A DNA stretch of 11,830 nucleotides from an uncultured Limnohabitans sp. Lineage in GTDB: Bacteria; Pseudomonadota; Gammaproteobacteria; Burkholderiales; Burkholderiaceae_C. Below, in pieces: positions 1 to 7,705 of this stretch (within the stretch, counting starts at the first letter, position 1; each line of letters opens with the position of its first letter). The stretch is taken from assembly GCF_937889215.1 (NCBI RefSeq), contig NZ_CALBEX010000156.1:1-11830 (forward strand). The letters run 5' to 3'. Under the pieces are notes generated by a model. That model was given only the letters and a program-made list of their open reading frames with translations, had not been told where the DNA came from and made no database searches. Position numbers and translations under genes: made by a program.

Positions 1-1
1 A

Positions 2-850
2 TCTGGAGAGGCGGCCGCTTCCAGCCGGGGTGAGCGCAATGAACTCGTGTTGGCCGCCGCCTATGTGGCGGGTGTCACGCGTGCCTTCACCGTGGGTGGC
101 GCACAAGCGGTGGGGGCTTTGGCCTACGGCACTGCCACCATCCCCAAAGTGGACAAGATCACCGGCCCGGGCAATGCCTATGTGGCCAGCGCCAAAAAGC
201 GCGTCTTCGGCACCGTGGGCATCGACATGATTGCGGGCCCTTCAGAAATTCTGGTCTTGGCCGATGGCAGCACGCCCGCCGAATGGGTGGCGATGGATTT
301 GTTCAGCCAGGCCGAGCACGACGAGCTGGCGCAAAGCATTTTGCTCTGCCCCGATGCGGCCTACATTGCCGAGGTGCAGGCCGCCATTGACCGCCTGCTG
401 CCCTCTATGCCGCGTCGCGAGATCATCGCCAAGTCTTTGAACGACCGGGGCGCTTTGATCCTGACGCGCAACATGGAAGAAGCCTGCGCCATCAGCAACC
501 GCATCGCGCCCGAGCACCTGGAGGTGTCGAGCAGCGAGCCGCACCGCTGGGAGCCGCTGCTGCGCCACGCAGGGGCCATCTTTTTGGGCGCTTTCACCAG
601 CGAATCGCTGGGCGACTACTGCGCAGGCCCCAATCATGTGCTGCCCACCAGCGGCACGGCGCGCTTTTCGTCGCCTTTGGGCGTGTACGACTTCCAAAAA
701 CGCAGCAGCCTGATCGAGGTGAGTGAAGCCGGTGCCCAGCCGCTGGGCCGCATCGCCGCCGAGCTGGCTTATGGCGAAGGCCTGCAAGCGCACGCCCGCG
801 CCGCCGAATTGCGCTTGAACCCTGTTCCCCCCATGCGAGAGCCGACATGA
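2..850 (+). CDS. hisD: Histidinol dehydrogenase, 5'-truncated by the window edge
   Basis: HisD catalyses the last two steps of histidine synthesis, oxidising L-histidinol to L-histidine with two NAD+ in the cytoplasm, as a zinc enzyme. The reading frame is open from base 2. The visible part holds family signatures: [34 protein letters not shown], the metal-ligand segment [11 protein letters not shown], the catalytic Glu-His pair in [24 protein letters not shown], and the late His of [15 protein letters not shown]. About the C-terminal two thirds are present. The stop overlaps the hisC start (ATGA, 847-850), implying translational coupling. The GTG at 47 is an internal codon, not the start. 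The first eight or so residues do not match the PTP-x-GE(R/K)N context expected just upstream of NELVLAAA, which may be an edge artefact. The identification is certain; the 5' end is not. Confidence 0.97.
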   Translation, partial: SGEAAASSRGERNELVLAAAYVAGVTRAFTVGGAQAVGALAYGTATIPKVDKITGPGNAYVASAKKRVFGTVGIDMIAGPSEILVLADGSTPAEWVAMDLFSQAEHDELAQSILLCPDAAYIAEVQAAIDRLLPSMPRREIIAKSLNDRGALILTRNMEEACAISNRIAPEHLEVSSSEPHRWEPLLRHAGAIFLGAFTSESLGDYCAGPNHVLPTSGTARFSSPLGVYDFQKRSSLIEVSEAGAQPLGRIAAELAYGEGLQAHARAAELRLNPVPPMREPT

Positions 851-1929
851 CCGTGAGCCCCCAACTGATGCAACGCATCCGCCAAGACGTGCAGTCCATG
901 CACGCCTACGCCATCCAGGACTCGGTGGGCATGGTCAAGCTGGACGCGATGGAAAACCCGCACAGACTGCCGGCTGAGCTGCAAAAAGCGCTGGGCGAGC
1001 GACTGGGTGCCTTGGCGCTCAACCGCTACCCCGACGGCCGCGTGAACGAGCTGCGCCATGCTTTGGCCCAGCACGCCGGCATGCCCGAAGGCTTTGACAT
1101 CATGCTGGGCAACGGCTCGGACGAGTTGATCTCTTTGCTGGCCATGGCCTGTGATGTGCCCGGCGCCTCCATCCTCTCGCCCTTGCCGGGCTTTGTGATG
1201 TACGCCATGAGCGCCCAACTGCAAGGCCTGGCTTTCCACGGCGTGCCGCTCACCGCCGACTTTGAACTCGACGAAGCCGCCATGCTGGCCGCGATTGCCG
1301 AGCACAAGCCGTCCATCGTGTATCTGGCCTACCCCAACAACCCCACGGGCAACCTTTGGAACGACGACACGATCGAAAAGATCGTCCTCGCCCAAGGCGC
1401 ACAAGGCGGCTTGGTCGTCATGGACGAGGCCTACCAGCCTTTTGCCAGCCGCAGCTACGCCGACCGCATCACGCGCCACACCCATGTGCTCTTGATGCGC
1501 ACGCTGTCCAAGTTTGGCTTGGCCGGGGTTCGCCTGGGCTACATGATCGGCCCCAAAGCGCTGATCGCTGAAATCGACAAAGTTCGCCCGCCTTACAACA
1601 TCAGCGTGCTCAACACCGAATGCGCACTGTTTGCGTTGGAGCATGCCCAGGTGTTTGCAGAACAAGCCAGAGACTTGCGCGAGCAGCGTGCCCGCTTGCT
1701 GCAAGCGCTGACGGCCTTGCCCGGCGTTCAGCCTTTCGCGAGCGAGGCCAACATGATCCTGGCCCGCGTGCCCGATGCCGCCAAAGCCTTTGACGGCCTG
1801 AAGGCCCAAGGCGTGCTGATCAAGAACGTTTCTAAAATGCACCCACTGCTGGCCAATTGCCTGCGCCTGACGGTGGGTACCGCCGCAGAAAACGACCAAC
1901 TCCTTGCCGCTTTGAAAGCTTCCTTATGA
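847..1929 (+). CDS. hisC: Histidinol-phosphate aminotransferase
   Basis: This PLP-dependent class I/II (fold type I) aminotransferase converts imidazole acetol phosphate and glutamate to histidinol phosphate and 2-oxoglutarate. The 360-residue length is normal. Visible PLP-site features are NGSDEL (residues 89-94), YPNNPTGN (162-169), MDEAYQPF with Asp193, which should contact the pyridine nitrogen, and the Schiff-base lysine Lys222 in [18 protein letters not shown]. The start at 847 overlaps the hisD stop by four bases. The stop overlaps the hisB start in the same way (1926-1929), so hisD-hisC-hisB are probably translationally coupled on one mRNA. Nothing is unusual in the sequence. Confidence 0.97.
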   Translation: MTVSPQLMQRIRQDVQSMHAYAIQDSVGMVKLDAMENPHRLPAELQKALGERLGALALNRYPDGRVNELRHALAQHAGMPEGFDIMLGNGSDELISLLAMACDVPGASILSPLPGFVMYAMSAQLQGLAFHGVPLTADFELDEAAMLAAIAEHKPSIVYLAYPNNPTGNLWNDDTIEKIVLAQGAQGGLVVMDEAYQPFASRSYADRITRHTHVLLMRTLSKFGLAGVRLGYMIGPKALIAEIDKVRPPYNISVLNTECALFALEHAQVFAEQARDLREQRARLLQALTALPGVQPFASEANMILARVPDAAKAFDGLKAQGVLIKNVSKMHPLLANCLRLTVGTAAENDQLLAALKASL

Positions 1930-2516
1930 ACCGCACTGCTGCCGTCACTCGCAAGACCGCCGAGACGAACATCCGTGTCGCCATTAACCTGGACGGCACG
2001 GGCCAGGCCAAGCTGGCTTCGGGCATCGGTTTTCTGGACCACATGCTCGACCAGATCGCCCGCCACGGTTTGGTTGACCTCGATATCGCGTGCGAAGGTG
2101 ACCTGCACATCGACGGCCACCACACGGTGGAAGACATCGGCATCACCTTGGGCCAAGCCTTTGCGCAAGCGATTGGCGACAAAAAAGGCATCCGCCGTTA
2201 TGGCCACGCTTACGTGCCGCTCGACGAGGCTTTGAGCCGCGTGGTGGTGGATTTTTCGGGTCGCCCCGGTTTGCACATGGACGTGAATTTCACCTCCGGC
2301 TCTCTGGGCACACTCGACACCCAACTGGTCTACGAGTTCTTCCAAGGCTTTGTGAACCACGCGCTGTGCACGTTGCACATCGACAACCTCAAGGGCGTGA
2401 ACGCGCACCACCAGTGTGAAACCATCTTCAAGGCCTTCGCCCGCGCCATTCGCGCGGCACTCGAACTCGATCCTCGCTCAGCGGGCGTGATCCCTTCCAC
2501 CAAAGGCAGTCTCTGA
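1926..2516 (+). CDS. hisB: Imidazoleglycerol-phosphate dehydratase (monofunctional)
   Basis: HisB dehydrates imidazole glycerol phosphate to imidazole acetol phosphate using manganese. The protein has 196 residues from the ATG that overlaps the hisC stop. An in-frame GTG at 1857 lies inside hisC and is rejected. The two pseudo-repeated metal-binding halves are visible: [16 protein letters not shown] followed by [15 protein letters not shown] in the first, and the matching His-rich segment [13 protein letters not shown] in the second. There is no N-terminal HAD phosphatase domain, unlike the bifunctional enterobacterial HisB. A separate histidinol-phosphate phosphatase must therefore exist outside this window (inference). 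hisH follows after two bases. Confidence 0.97.
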   Translation: MNRTAAVTRKTAETNIRVAINLDGTGQAKLASGIGFLDHMLDQIARHGLVDLDIACEGDLHIDGHHTVEDIGITLGQAFAQAIGDKKGIRRYGHAYVPLDEALSRVVVDFSGRPGLHMDVNFTSGSLGTLDTQLVYEFFQGFVNHALCTLHIDNLKGVNAHHQCETIFKAFARAIRAALELDPRSAGVIPSTKGSL

Positions 2517-2518
2517 AC

Positions 2519-3175
2519 ATGAGCGTCAACCGCGTCGCCGTTGTGGACTACGGCATGGGCAATCTGCGCAGCGTGGCGCAGGCGGTGATGCACGCCGCCT
2601 CCAGCGTGGACCATGCCGAAGTGACCGTCACCTCTGACCCGCAAGTGGTGCGCGACGCGCACCGCGTGGTCTTGCCGGGGCAGGGCGCCATGCCCGATTG
2701 CATGCGCGAGCTGCGCGAGTCGGGCCTGATGGACGCCGTGCTCGAAGCTGCTGCCAGCAAGCCTTTGTTTGGTGTGTGTGTGGGCATGCAAATGCTGCTG
2801 GACCACAGCGACGAGGGCGACACGCCGGGCTTGGGTCTGATCCCCGGGCGCGTGGTCAAGTTCGATTTGGCCGGACAAATGCAGCCCGACGGCACCCGCT
2901 ACAAAGTACCGCAAATGGGCTGGAACCAAGTCTGGCAAGACGCCCCAGCGCACCCGCTGTGGAACGGCATTGCCGACGGCAGCTGGTATTACTTCGTGCA
3001 CAGCTTTTATGCCCGGGTGGCGAACCCGGCGCACAGCGCGGCCCAGACCGACTATGGCGGCCGCTTTGCTTGCGCCATTGCCCGTGACAACATATTTGCC
3101 ACCCAGTTTCACCCCGAAAAAAGCGCGGCCCAAGGTTTGGCCTTGTTCCGCAATTTCCTCCACTGGCAGCCTTGA
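2519..3175 (+). CDS. hisH: Imidazole glycerol phosphate synthase, glutaminase subunit
   Basis: HisH is the class I glutamine amidotransferase subunit that hydrolyses glutamine and channels ammonia to HisF. The 218-residue protein begins with [14 protein letters not shown]. It carries the nucleophile Cys87 in [14 protein letters not shown], and the other two triad residues are His198 and Glu200 in TQFHPEKS. The oxyanion-hole region is at [11 protein letters not shown]. The ATG lies two bases after the hisB stop, consistent with co-translation. Its partner HisF is encoded about 1.7 kb downstream, after hisA and the mutarotase-like gene. A 49-base gap without a gene separates it from hisA. Confidence 0.97.
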   Translation: MSVNRVAVVDYGMGNLRSVAQAVMHAASSVDHAEVTVTSDPQVVRDAHRVVLPGQGAMPDCMRELRESGLMDAVLEAAASKPLFGVCVGMQMLLDHSDEGDTPGLGLIPGRVVKFDLAGQMQPDGTRYKVPQMGWNQVWQDAPAHPLWNGIADGSWYYFVHSFYARVANPAHSAAQTDYGGRFACAIARDNIFATQFHPEKSAAQGLALFRNFLHWQP

Positions 3176-3224
3176 GAAGTTTTCACTGCCGTTTTTCAGC
3201 CCCTCAGCTTCTTATTAATTCGCC

Positions 3225-3965
3225 ATGATTCTGATCCCCGCCATTGACCTCAAAGACGGCCACTGCGTTCGCCTCAAGCAAGGCGATATGGACCAAGCCA
3301 CGACCTTTGGAGAAGACCCCGCCGCCATGGCCCGCACCTGGCTCGAAAAAGGCGCACGCCGCCTGCACCTGGTGGACCTGAACGGCGCCTTTGCTGGCAA
3401 GCCGCAAAACTTCAGCGCCATCAAGTCCATCCTCAAGGCCGTGGGCGACGATATTCCGGTGCAGCTGGGCGGCGGCATCCGCGATCTGGACACGATTGAA
3501 AAATACATCGACAGCGGCCTGCGCTACGTCATCATCGGCACCGCAGCCGTCAAGAACCCCGGCTTCTTGAAAGACGCCTGCACCGCCTTTGGCGGCCACA
3601 TCATCGTCGGCTTGGACGCCAAAGACGGCAAAGTCGCCACCGACGGCTGGAGCAAGCTCACGGGCCATGAAGTGGTGGATCTGGCCAAGAAGTTCGAAGA
3701 CTGGGGCGTCGAGTCCATCATCTACACCGACATCGGCCGCGACGGCATGTTGAGCGGCATCAACATCGACGCCACCGTCAAGCTGGCGCAAGCCCTCACC
3801 ATCCCCGTCATCGCCTCGGGCGGCCTGTCCAACATGGCCGACATCGAGCAGCTGTGCGCGGTGGAGGGCGAAGGCGTCGAAGGTGTGATCTGCGGTCGCG
3901 CCGTGTACTCGGGCGACCTGGACTTCGCTCTGGCGCAGCAACGCGCCGACGAACTCAACGGCTGA
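3225..3965 (+). CDS. hisA: ProFAR isomerase (HisA)
   Basis: HisA is a (beta/alpha)8-barrel Amadori isomerase that converts ProFAR to PRFAR. The 246-residue length is typical. The N-terminal catalytic Asp8 sits in [12 protein letters not shown], and the second catalytic Asp131 in [11 protein letters not shown]. Phosphate-binding loops are seen at QLGGGIRD (about residues 80-87) and IASGGLSN, and the second half has [13 protein letters not shown]. It shares half-barrel ancestry with HisF, which lies downstream. No HisA/TrpF (PriA) bifunctionality is suggested by the context. The next gene is a mutarotase homologue rather than hisF itself, which is a departure from the simplest hisA-hisF order. 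Confidence 0.97.
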   Translation: MILIPAIDLKDGHCVRLKQGDMDQATTFGEDPAAMARTWLEKGARRLHLVDLNGAFAGKPQNFSAIKSILKAVGDDIPVQLGGGIRDLDTIEKYIDSGLRYVIIGTAAVKNPGFLKDACTAFGGHIIVGLDAKDGKVATDGWSKLTGHEVVDLAKKFEDWGVESIIYTDIGRDGMLSGINIDATVKLAQALTIPVIASGGLSNMADIEQLCAVEGEGVEGVICGRAVYSGDLDFALAQQRADELNG

Positions 3966-3986
3966 TCCTTTCCCTCTCTGTTGCAC

Positions 3987-4844
3987 ATGAGCGCTCAGGC
4001 CACTTGTCGCGACACCGCGTTCGCGGGCCTGCCCGCTTGCGAATTGACGCTGCCGCAAGGCGACCGCCTACTGGTGGCGCTGCACGGTGCGCATGTGCTG
4101 TCTTGGGTGTCGGGCGGGCAAGAGCGCCTGTACCTCAGTCCCCAAAGCATTTTGGACGGCCAAGCCGCCATTCGCGGCGGTGTGCCCGTTTGCTTTCCGC
4201 AGTTCAACCAACGCGGCCCCATGGCCGACCGTTTGCCCAAACACGGCTTTGCCCGCAATGTGGCTTGGCAGGCCGATGCGACCGAATTGGGTGCCGAGCA
4301 CATCCGCTTCACGTTGCGCCTGAAGGACAACTTTCAGACCCGCGCCTGGTGGCCCCAAGCCTTTGCCTTGGCACTGCACATCGACCTGAGCCCGGGTGCC
4401 GTGCAACTGACGCTGGACGTGCACAACACAGACACCCAAGCGCTGGCGTTCTCTGGCGCACTGCACAGCTATTTGGCCGTGCCCGATGTGACGCAGGCCA
4501 CGCTGGAGGGCCTGGGCGGTCAGCCCGAGTGGGATTCACTCACCGACACCCATGCACAAGCGGCCGACGCGATCCGCTTTACAGCCGAGTTTGACCGCGT
4601 TTACGAAGCTTCAGCTAATCCGATTACGCTGAACCAGACGCTGCATATCAGCCAAAGCCCCAGCTGGGCCAACACCGTGGTCTGGAACCCCGCGCAAGAC
4701 CTTTGCAAGCGCCTGGCCGACATGCCCGGAGATGGCTGGCGGCACATGCTGTGCGTCGAAGCCGCCCAAGTCTACGAGCCCATCACCTTGCCTGCGGGTG
4801 GGCGCTGGGCGGGCTGGCAGCGCTTGCAAGTGCTGAAACCCTAA
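3987..4844 (+). CDS. D-hexose-6-phosphate mutarotase-like (aldose 1-epimerase family)
   Basis: The protein resembles the YeaD/YMR099c branch of the galactose-mutarotase superfamily, which interconverts alpha and beta anomers of hexose 6-phosphates. It has 285 residues from ATG 3987; an in-frame TTG two codons upstream is less likely. Signatures are HGAHVLSW near residues 33-40, AIRGGVPVCFPQF (61-73), LPKHGFAR (83-90), the presumed catalytic His160 in SGALHSYLAVPDV, and the presumed catalytic Glu258 in HMLCVEAAQV near the C-terminus. It lies between hisA and hisF in the same orientation with short gaps (21 and 32 bases), so it is probably cotranscribed. It has no known step in histidine synthesis. 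The fold family is clear; the exact substrate is inferred. Confidence 0.88.
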   Translation: MSAQATCRDTAFAGLPACELTLPQGDRLLVALHGAHVLSWVSGGQERLYLSPQSILDGQAAIRGGVPVCFPQFNQRGPMADRLPKHGFARNVAWQADATELGAEHIRFTLRLKDNFQTRAWWPQAFALALHIDLSPGAVQLTLDVHNTDTQALAFSGALHSYLAVPDVTQATLEGLGGQPEWDSLTDTHAQAADAIRFTAEFDRVYEASANPITLNQTLHISQSPSWANTVVWNPAQDLCKRLADMPGDGWRHMLCVEAAQVYEPITLPAGGRWAGWQRLQVLKP

Positions 4845-4876
4845 AACCCTGAACCTATTCAACCAGAGAAGTCTCC

Positions 4877-5677
<801 letters not shown>

Positions 5678-6025
5678 TGCGCTGAGCAACCGATCAGGCC
5701 AAAGCCAGGCATCTAGCGGGCAGCGCGTACTGCCCTCAGCTGCACTTGAGCTCATGTTGGCCAGCGAATGAAAAAAGACTTCAATAGAATTCTTTTTTTG
5801 TTTTTTTGAGTCTATAGTGGATATTTACTATCCGCTTGCGTACTTGGTCAAACAAGCGAGGGACTGCAAGGAAGGAGCATCGCGTCTCATGGCAAATTTA
5901 TACCTGCACAGAATCACAGAACATGAATCTGTAAGCCAAGGCGCAAGCGGCTTGCAGCCAATTTATCTGAAAGATGTATCGACACGGCCCGGATGTATCC
6001 ATCGGGTTTTGCGGTCTACATTACG
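5678..6025. other. AT-richer intergenic stretch between hisF and the cassette; no convincing gene
   Basis: The first part (to about 5765) has host-like composition and holds a perfect 6-bp hairpin (5718-5723 with 5730-5735) with no U-tract next to it. From about 5766 the base composition drops sharply. A run of A (5771-5776) can pair with one of two T-runs (5793-5799; 5801-5807), leaving a weak AT stem. A bulged 8-bp hairpin lies at 5940-5959. A GTG-started 70-codon frame (5817-6029) has no ribosome-binding site and no recognisable family; it is not called as a gene. AT-rich hexamers such as TATAGT at 5813 could act as promoter elements but lack a good -35 partner. The left edge of the accessory DNA probably lies here. 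Confidence 0.5.
5771..5807 (+). terminator. Possible weak terminator after hisF
   Basis: The segment AAAAAAGA (5771-5778) can pair with TCTTTTTT (5791-5798), and a second T-run follows at 5801-5807. This has the shape of an AT-rich stem with a U-tract, about 95 bases after the hisF stop. The stem is nearly all A-U, so it would be weak. It may equally be just a low-complexity junction sequence. Confidence 0.25.
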
Positions 6026-6031
6026 TTAGGC
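6025..6031 (+). other. 5' recombination junction of the gene cassette (GTTAGGC core)
   Basis: The heptamer GTTAGGC fits the integron core consensus GTTRRRY, in which the integrase cuts between the first G and T. By that rule the cassette begins at T6026. Joining the cassette's 3' terminal G6886 to T6026 recreates GTTAGGC, the exact reverse complement of the R'' box GCCTAAC at 6776-6782, as expected of a true cassette end. Upstream I see neither an attC partner box nor a divergent integrase gene, so this is either a secondary target or a degenerate attI/attC remnant. Confidence 0.75.
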
Positions 6032-6886
6032 TCTTTTCGAACACCCCGATGAGCGACAAACAAGCAGAAATAAAAGCGATCATCCAGCGAGTTGAAGAAA
6101 CACTGGAAACCGCGAAGCATGGTCTATCCGATCTACTTGATCCGTCAAGGACTCGCTGGAGAACCGGTCTGCGAAACTTGATCACCTTCGGTCGATCAGT
6201 CACTTTTGTCATTCAAAACCTTCGAGGCGTGCGCGACGTTGACTTTGATAGTTGGTACGAGCCACATCAAACTGCAATGAAGGCTGACCCGCTCATGCGG
6301 TACTTCGTTGATGCTCGTAACGAGCTTGAAAAACAAGGGAAGCTCAGCGTAGCAACAAGCACGCACATCAAGTCTTTTTCGTCTAGCGACATTAGAAAAT
6401 TTGGGCGTCCACCTGTTGGAGCACAAAGGTTCTTCATCGGAGACACCCTAGGCGGAACCGGCTGGGAGGTTGAGTTAGCTGATGGCACGACAGAAAAGTA
6501 CTATGTCGACCTTCCAGCTTCAATAGGCGAAGTCAAACAGCAGTTCACCAATTTTCCTGCTGCTAAGGCGCCCGAGTTGGCCGGGAAGAGCGTGGAAGAA
6601 CTATGCACGATGTACATCGACAAACTCCAGGAGTTGGTCACCCGGGCCAAGAGTCATTTCCTCGAAGAGCCGGAACAGCCGAAACCTGCGCGTAGCCGAT
6701 CGCATTTGCGAGTCGTCAAATGACGCTCAAAATATTCCGGTTCGGTGGCATCAACGTCATTGCCTTCGCTCCCCAGCCTAACTGGGGGTTCAACGCGGAC
6801 GCCAACATAGGCCATGCCTTCGGCATTTTCATGGCGTATGTCGGTACCCTCCGTACTTCGTGCTCCGGCGCCGGTTAACCAAGGCG
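6026..6886 (+). mobile_element. Integron-type gene cassette (one ORF plus attC)
   Basis: This 861-bp unit has the anatomy of a mobile integron cassette: a TTAGGC 5' end, a single ORF starting 23 bases in, a short gap, then a complete attC at the 3' end. The circular form would carry R'' GCCTAAC and R' GTTAGGC, perfectly complementary to each other. The cassette is oriented with the his operon, so its promoterless ORF could be read from operon transcription. Base composition is lower in GC than the his genes on both sides. No integrase is present in the window, so mobilisation would need one in trans. The cassette structure is seen directly; the secondary-site interpretation is inferred. Confidence 0.85.
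6049..6723 (+). CDS. Cassette-encoded protein of unknown function
   Basis: I do not recognise this 224-residue protein. ATG 6049 is chosen because it lies inside the cassette, 23 bases from the recombination junction; an in-frame ATG at 5974 would make the ORF cross the cassette boundary. The protein is soluble, with no signal peptide or membrane segment. The N-terminal half looks helical, with charged heptad-like stretches at residues 1-30 and LRNLITFGRSVTF at 41-53. MRYFVDARNELEKQG at 83-97 recalls the R-N helix of HEPN-like domains, but the usual downstream His is not obvious. The middle (about 100-160) looks beta-rich, with GWEVELADGTTEKYYVDLP. The C-terminus is a basic, proline-containing tail. 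A defence or toxin role is possible from the context of cassettes in general, but nothing here proves it. Confidence 0.8.
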   Translation: MSDKQAEIKAIIQRVEETLETAKHGLSDLLDPSRTRWRTGLRNLITFGRSVTFVIQNLRGVRDVDFDSWYEPHQTAMKADPLMRYFVDARNELEKQGKLSVATSTHIKSFSSSDIRKFGRPPVGAQRFFIGDTLGGTGWEVELADGTTEKYYVDLPASIGEVKQQFTNFPAAKAPELAGKSVEELCTMYIDKLQELVTRAKSHFLEEPEQPKPARSRSHLRVVK

Positions 6887-6892
6887 TTAGCT
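6776..6892 (+). other. attC recombination site (117 nt)
   Basis: The outer boxes are R'' GCCTAAC (6776-6782) and R' GTTAGCT (6886-6892). The inner arms pair as GGTT.AAC.CGG.CGCC: left arm 6787-6803 and right arm 6867-6880 form 14 base pairs interrupted by three single unpaired bases on the left (C6791, G6795, A6799), of which C6791 is in the position of a classic extrahelical base. The central region (6804-6866) contains a further imperfect inverted repeat, 6802-6816 against 6830-6844. This asymmetry is what lets integrases recognise the folded bottom strand. Crossover is expected between G6886 and T6887. Confidence 0.9.
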
Positions 6893-6932
6893 TCCAAAAG
6901 CAATCACACCATTCATCGAAGAGGATCTTTCT

Positions 6933-7352
6933 ATGTCGCATCGTCCACCGCTTGCGGTTGTACAGGCTCAATTGGACGCGTACAACGCGAAAGACATTGA
7001 GGCACTGCTGGCCACCTATTCGCCAAAAGCAGAGCAGTACGCTACAGGTGGAGAGTTGCTGGCGCAGGGGTATGAGCAGATGCGTCCGCGATTTCTTGCG
7101 CGGTTCGCTGAGCCCAACCTTCACGCCAGGCTGCTGTCTCGACAAGTGGTGGGAAACATGGTCGCTGACCTTGAGCTGATTGAACGCACATTTCCAGAGG
7201 GCGTCGGCTCCATCGAAATGTTGTGCGTCTACGAAGTGGTCGATGGCCGCATCCTGCGAGCTACTTTTGCTACGGGTGAGAAAAAGCTGTTTGCTGAATG
7301 CAGTACAGGTCGTCCTGATTCTGTTGCATCCCGGATGAAAGCCAAAAAATGA
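6933..7352 (+). CDS. SnoaL-like / NTF2-fold protein
   Basis: This 139-residue protein looks like the SnoaL-like/NTF2 superfamily, a cone-shaped alpha+beta fold found in polyketide cyclases, small isomerases and hydrolases, and many uncharacterised proteins. The N-terminal helix VVQAQLDAYNAKDIEALLATYSPKAEQY is the characteristic opening. It is followed by the pocket-strand region and a C-terminal EVVDGRILRATFATGEK strand pair. The start is supported by a good ribosome-binding site, AAGAGGA (6919-6925), seven bases before the ATG. The gene begins only 46 bases after the attC crossover point. Its stop overlaps the start of the next gene (ATGA, 7349-7352), so the two are translationally coupled. 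Substrate and activity cannot be told from the sequence. Confidence 0.82.
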   Translation: MSHRPPLAVVQAQLDAYNAKDIEALLATYSPKAEQYATGGELLAQGYEQMRPRFLARFAEPNLHARLLSRQVVGNMVADLELIERTFPEGVGSIEMLCVYEVVDGRILRATFATGEKKLFAECSTGRPDSVASRMKAKK

Positions 7353-7639
7353 TTCTCGAAATTGCTCAATTGCAAGTGCGCCAAGGACAAACCAAAGAGT
7401 TCGAGTCATCATTCGCGATTGCTCAAAAAATCATTGCCTCAATGCCGGGTTACTTGGGGCACGAGCTTCATAAATGTATTGAGCAAGATCACCATTACAT
7501 GTTGCTTGTGCGCTGGGAGTCGGTTGAACACCATGAAATTGGCTTTCGCAAATCATCCGAATACCAAGAGTGGCGCAAGCTACTTCACCATTTCTACGAC
7601 CCATTTCCCACTGTGCTGCACTACGCAGCAATTCATTGA
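7349..7639 (+). CDS. Antibiotic biosynthesis monooxygenase (ABM) fold protein
   Basis: This 96-residue single-domain protein fits the ABM family, dimeric ferredoxin-like alpha/beta barrels that include cofactor-independent quinol oxygenases, haem-degrading enzymes and stress proteins. It has the expected first strand (MILEIAQLQVRQGQTKEFE), a helix leading to MPGYLGHELHKC, the central strand YMLLVRWESVEHHEIGFRKS, and a helix with a C-terminal FYDPFPTVLHYAAI. It overlaps the SnoaL-like gene by four bases, which suggests the two products act together or are needed in fixed proportion. Despite the family name, no biosynthetic cluster is visible here. The role may be detoxification or quinone/redox chemistry; this is not determined. 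Confidence 0.85.
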   Translation: MILEIAQLQVRQGQTKEFESSFAIAQKIIASMPGYLGHELHKCIEQDHHYMLLVRWESVEHHEIGFRKSSEYQEWRKLLHHFYDPFPTVLHYAAIH

Positions 7640-7705
7640 GTTGCACACTCGATTTTTTTTGCAGCGCTACTTTCCGCGGGCGTTGGCCAATAAGGTAGAG
7701 ACCAC

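Noticed and set aside
769..1899. Long open frame on the minus strand opposite hisC
   Set aside because: It is a shadow of the GC-rich, codon-biased hisC gene. The translated product is low-complexity (His/Gln/Val/Gly-rich) and has no recognisable domain. Similar antisense frames opposite hisB, hisH, hisA, hisF and hisI were rejected for the same reason.
5718..5735. Perfect 6-bp hairpin after hisF as a rho-independent terminator
   Set aside because: No T-run follows within about 55 bases, so it does not qualify on its own; the T-runs at 5793-5807 belong to a different, AT-rich stem.
5817..6029. A 70-codon GTG-started frame between hisF and the cassette
   Set aside because: It has no ribosome-binding site, no recognisable family and an unremarkable composition, and it ends inside the cassette's first bases. 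Its TAG would be the same with or without the cassette, so it gives no support as a disrupted gene.
5974..6048. Longer 5' start (ATG 5974) for the cassette ORF
   Set aside because: It would make the ORF cross the recombination junction at 6025/6026. The ATG at 6049 keeps the gene wholly inside the cassette, as is usual.
6654..7412. 252-codon minus-strand frame across the attC and SnoaL gene
   Set aside because: It runs through the attC hairpin and antisense to two well-supported coding genes, with no family resemblance.
7620..7690. Possible second attC ending in GCGTTGGCC at 7680-7688
   Set aside because: GTTGGCC does not fit GTTRRRY at the sixth base, and no R'' partner or pairing arms are found upstream.
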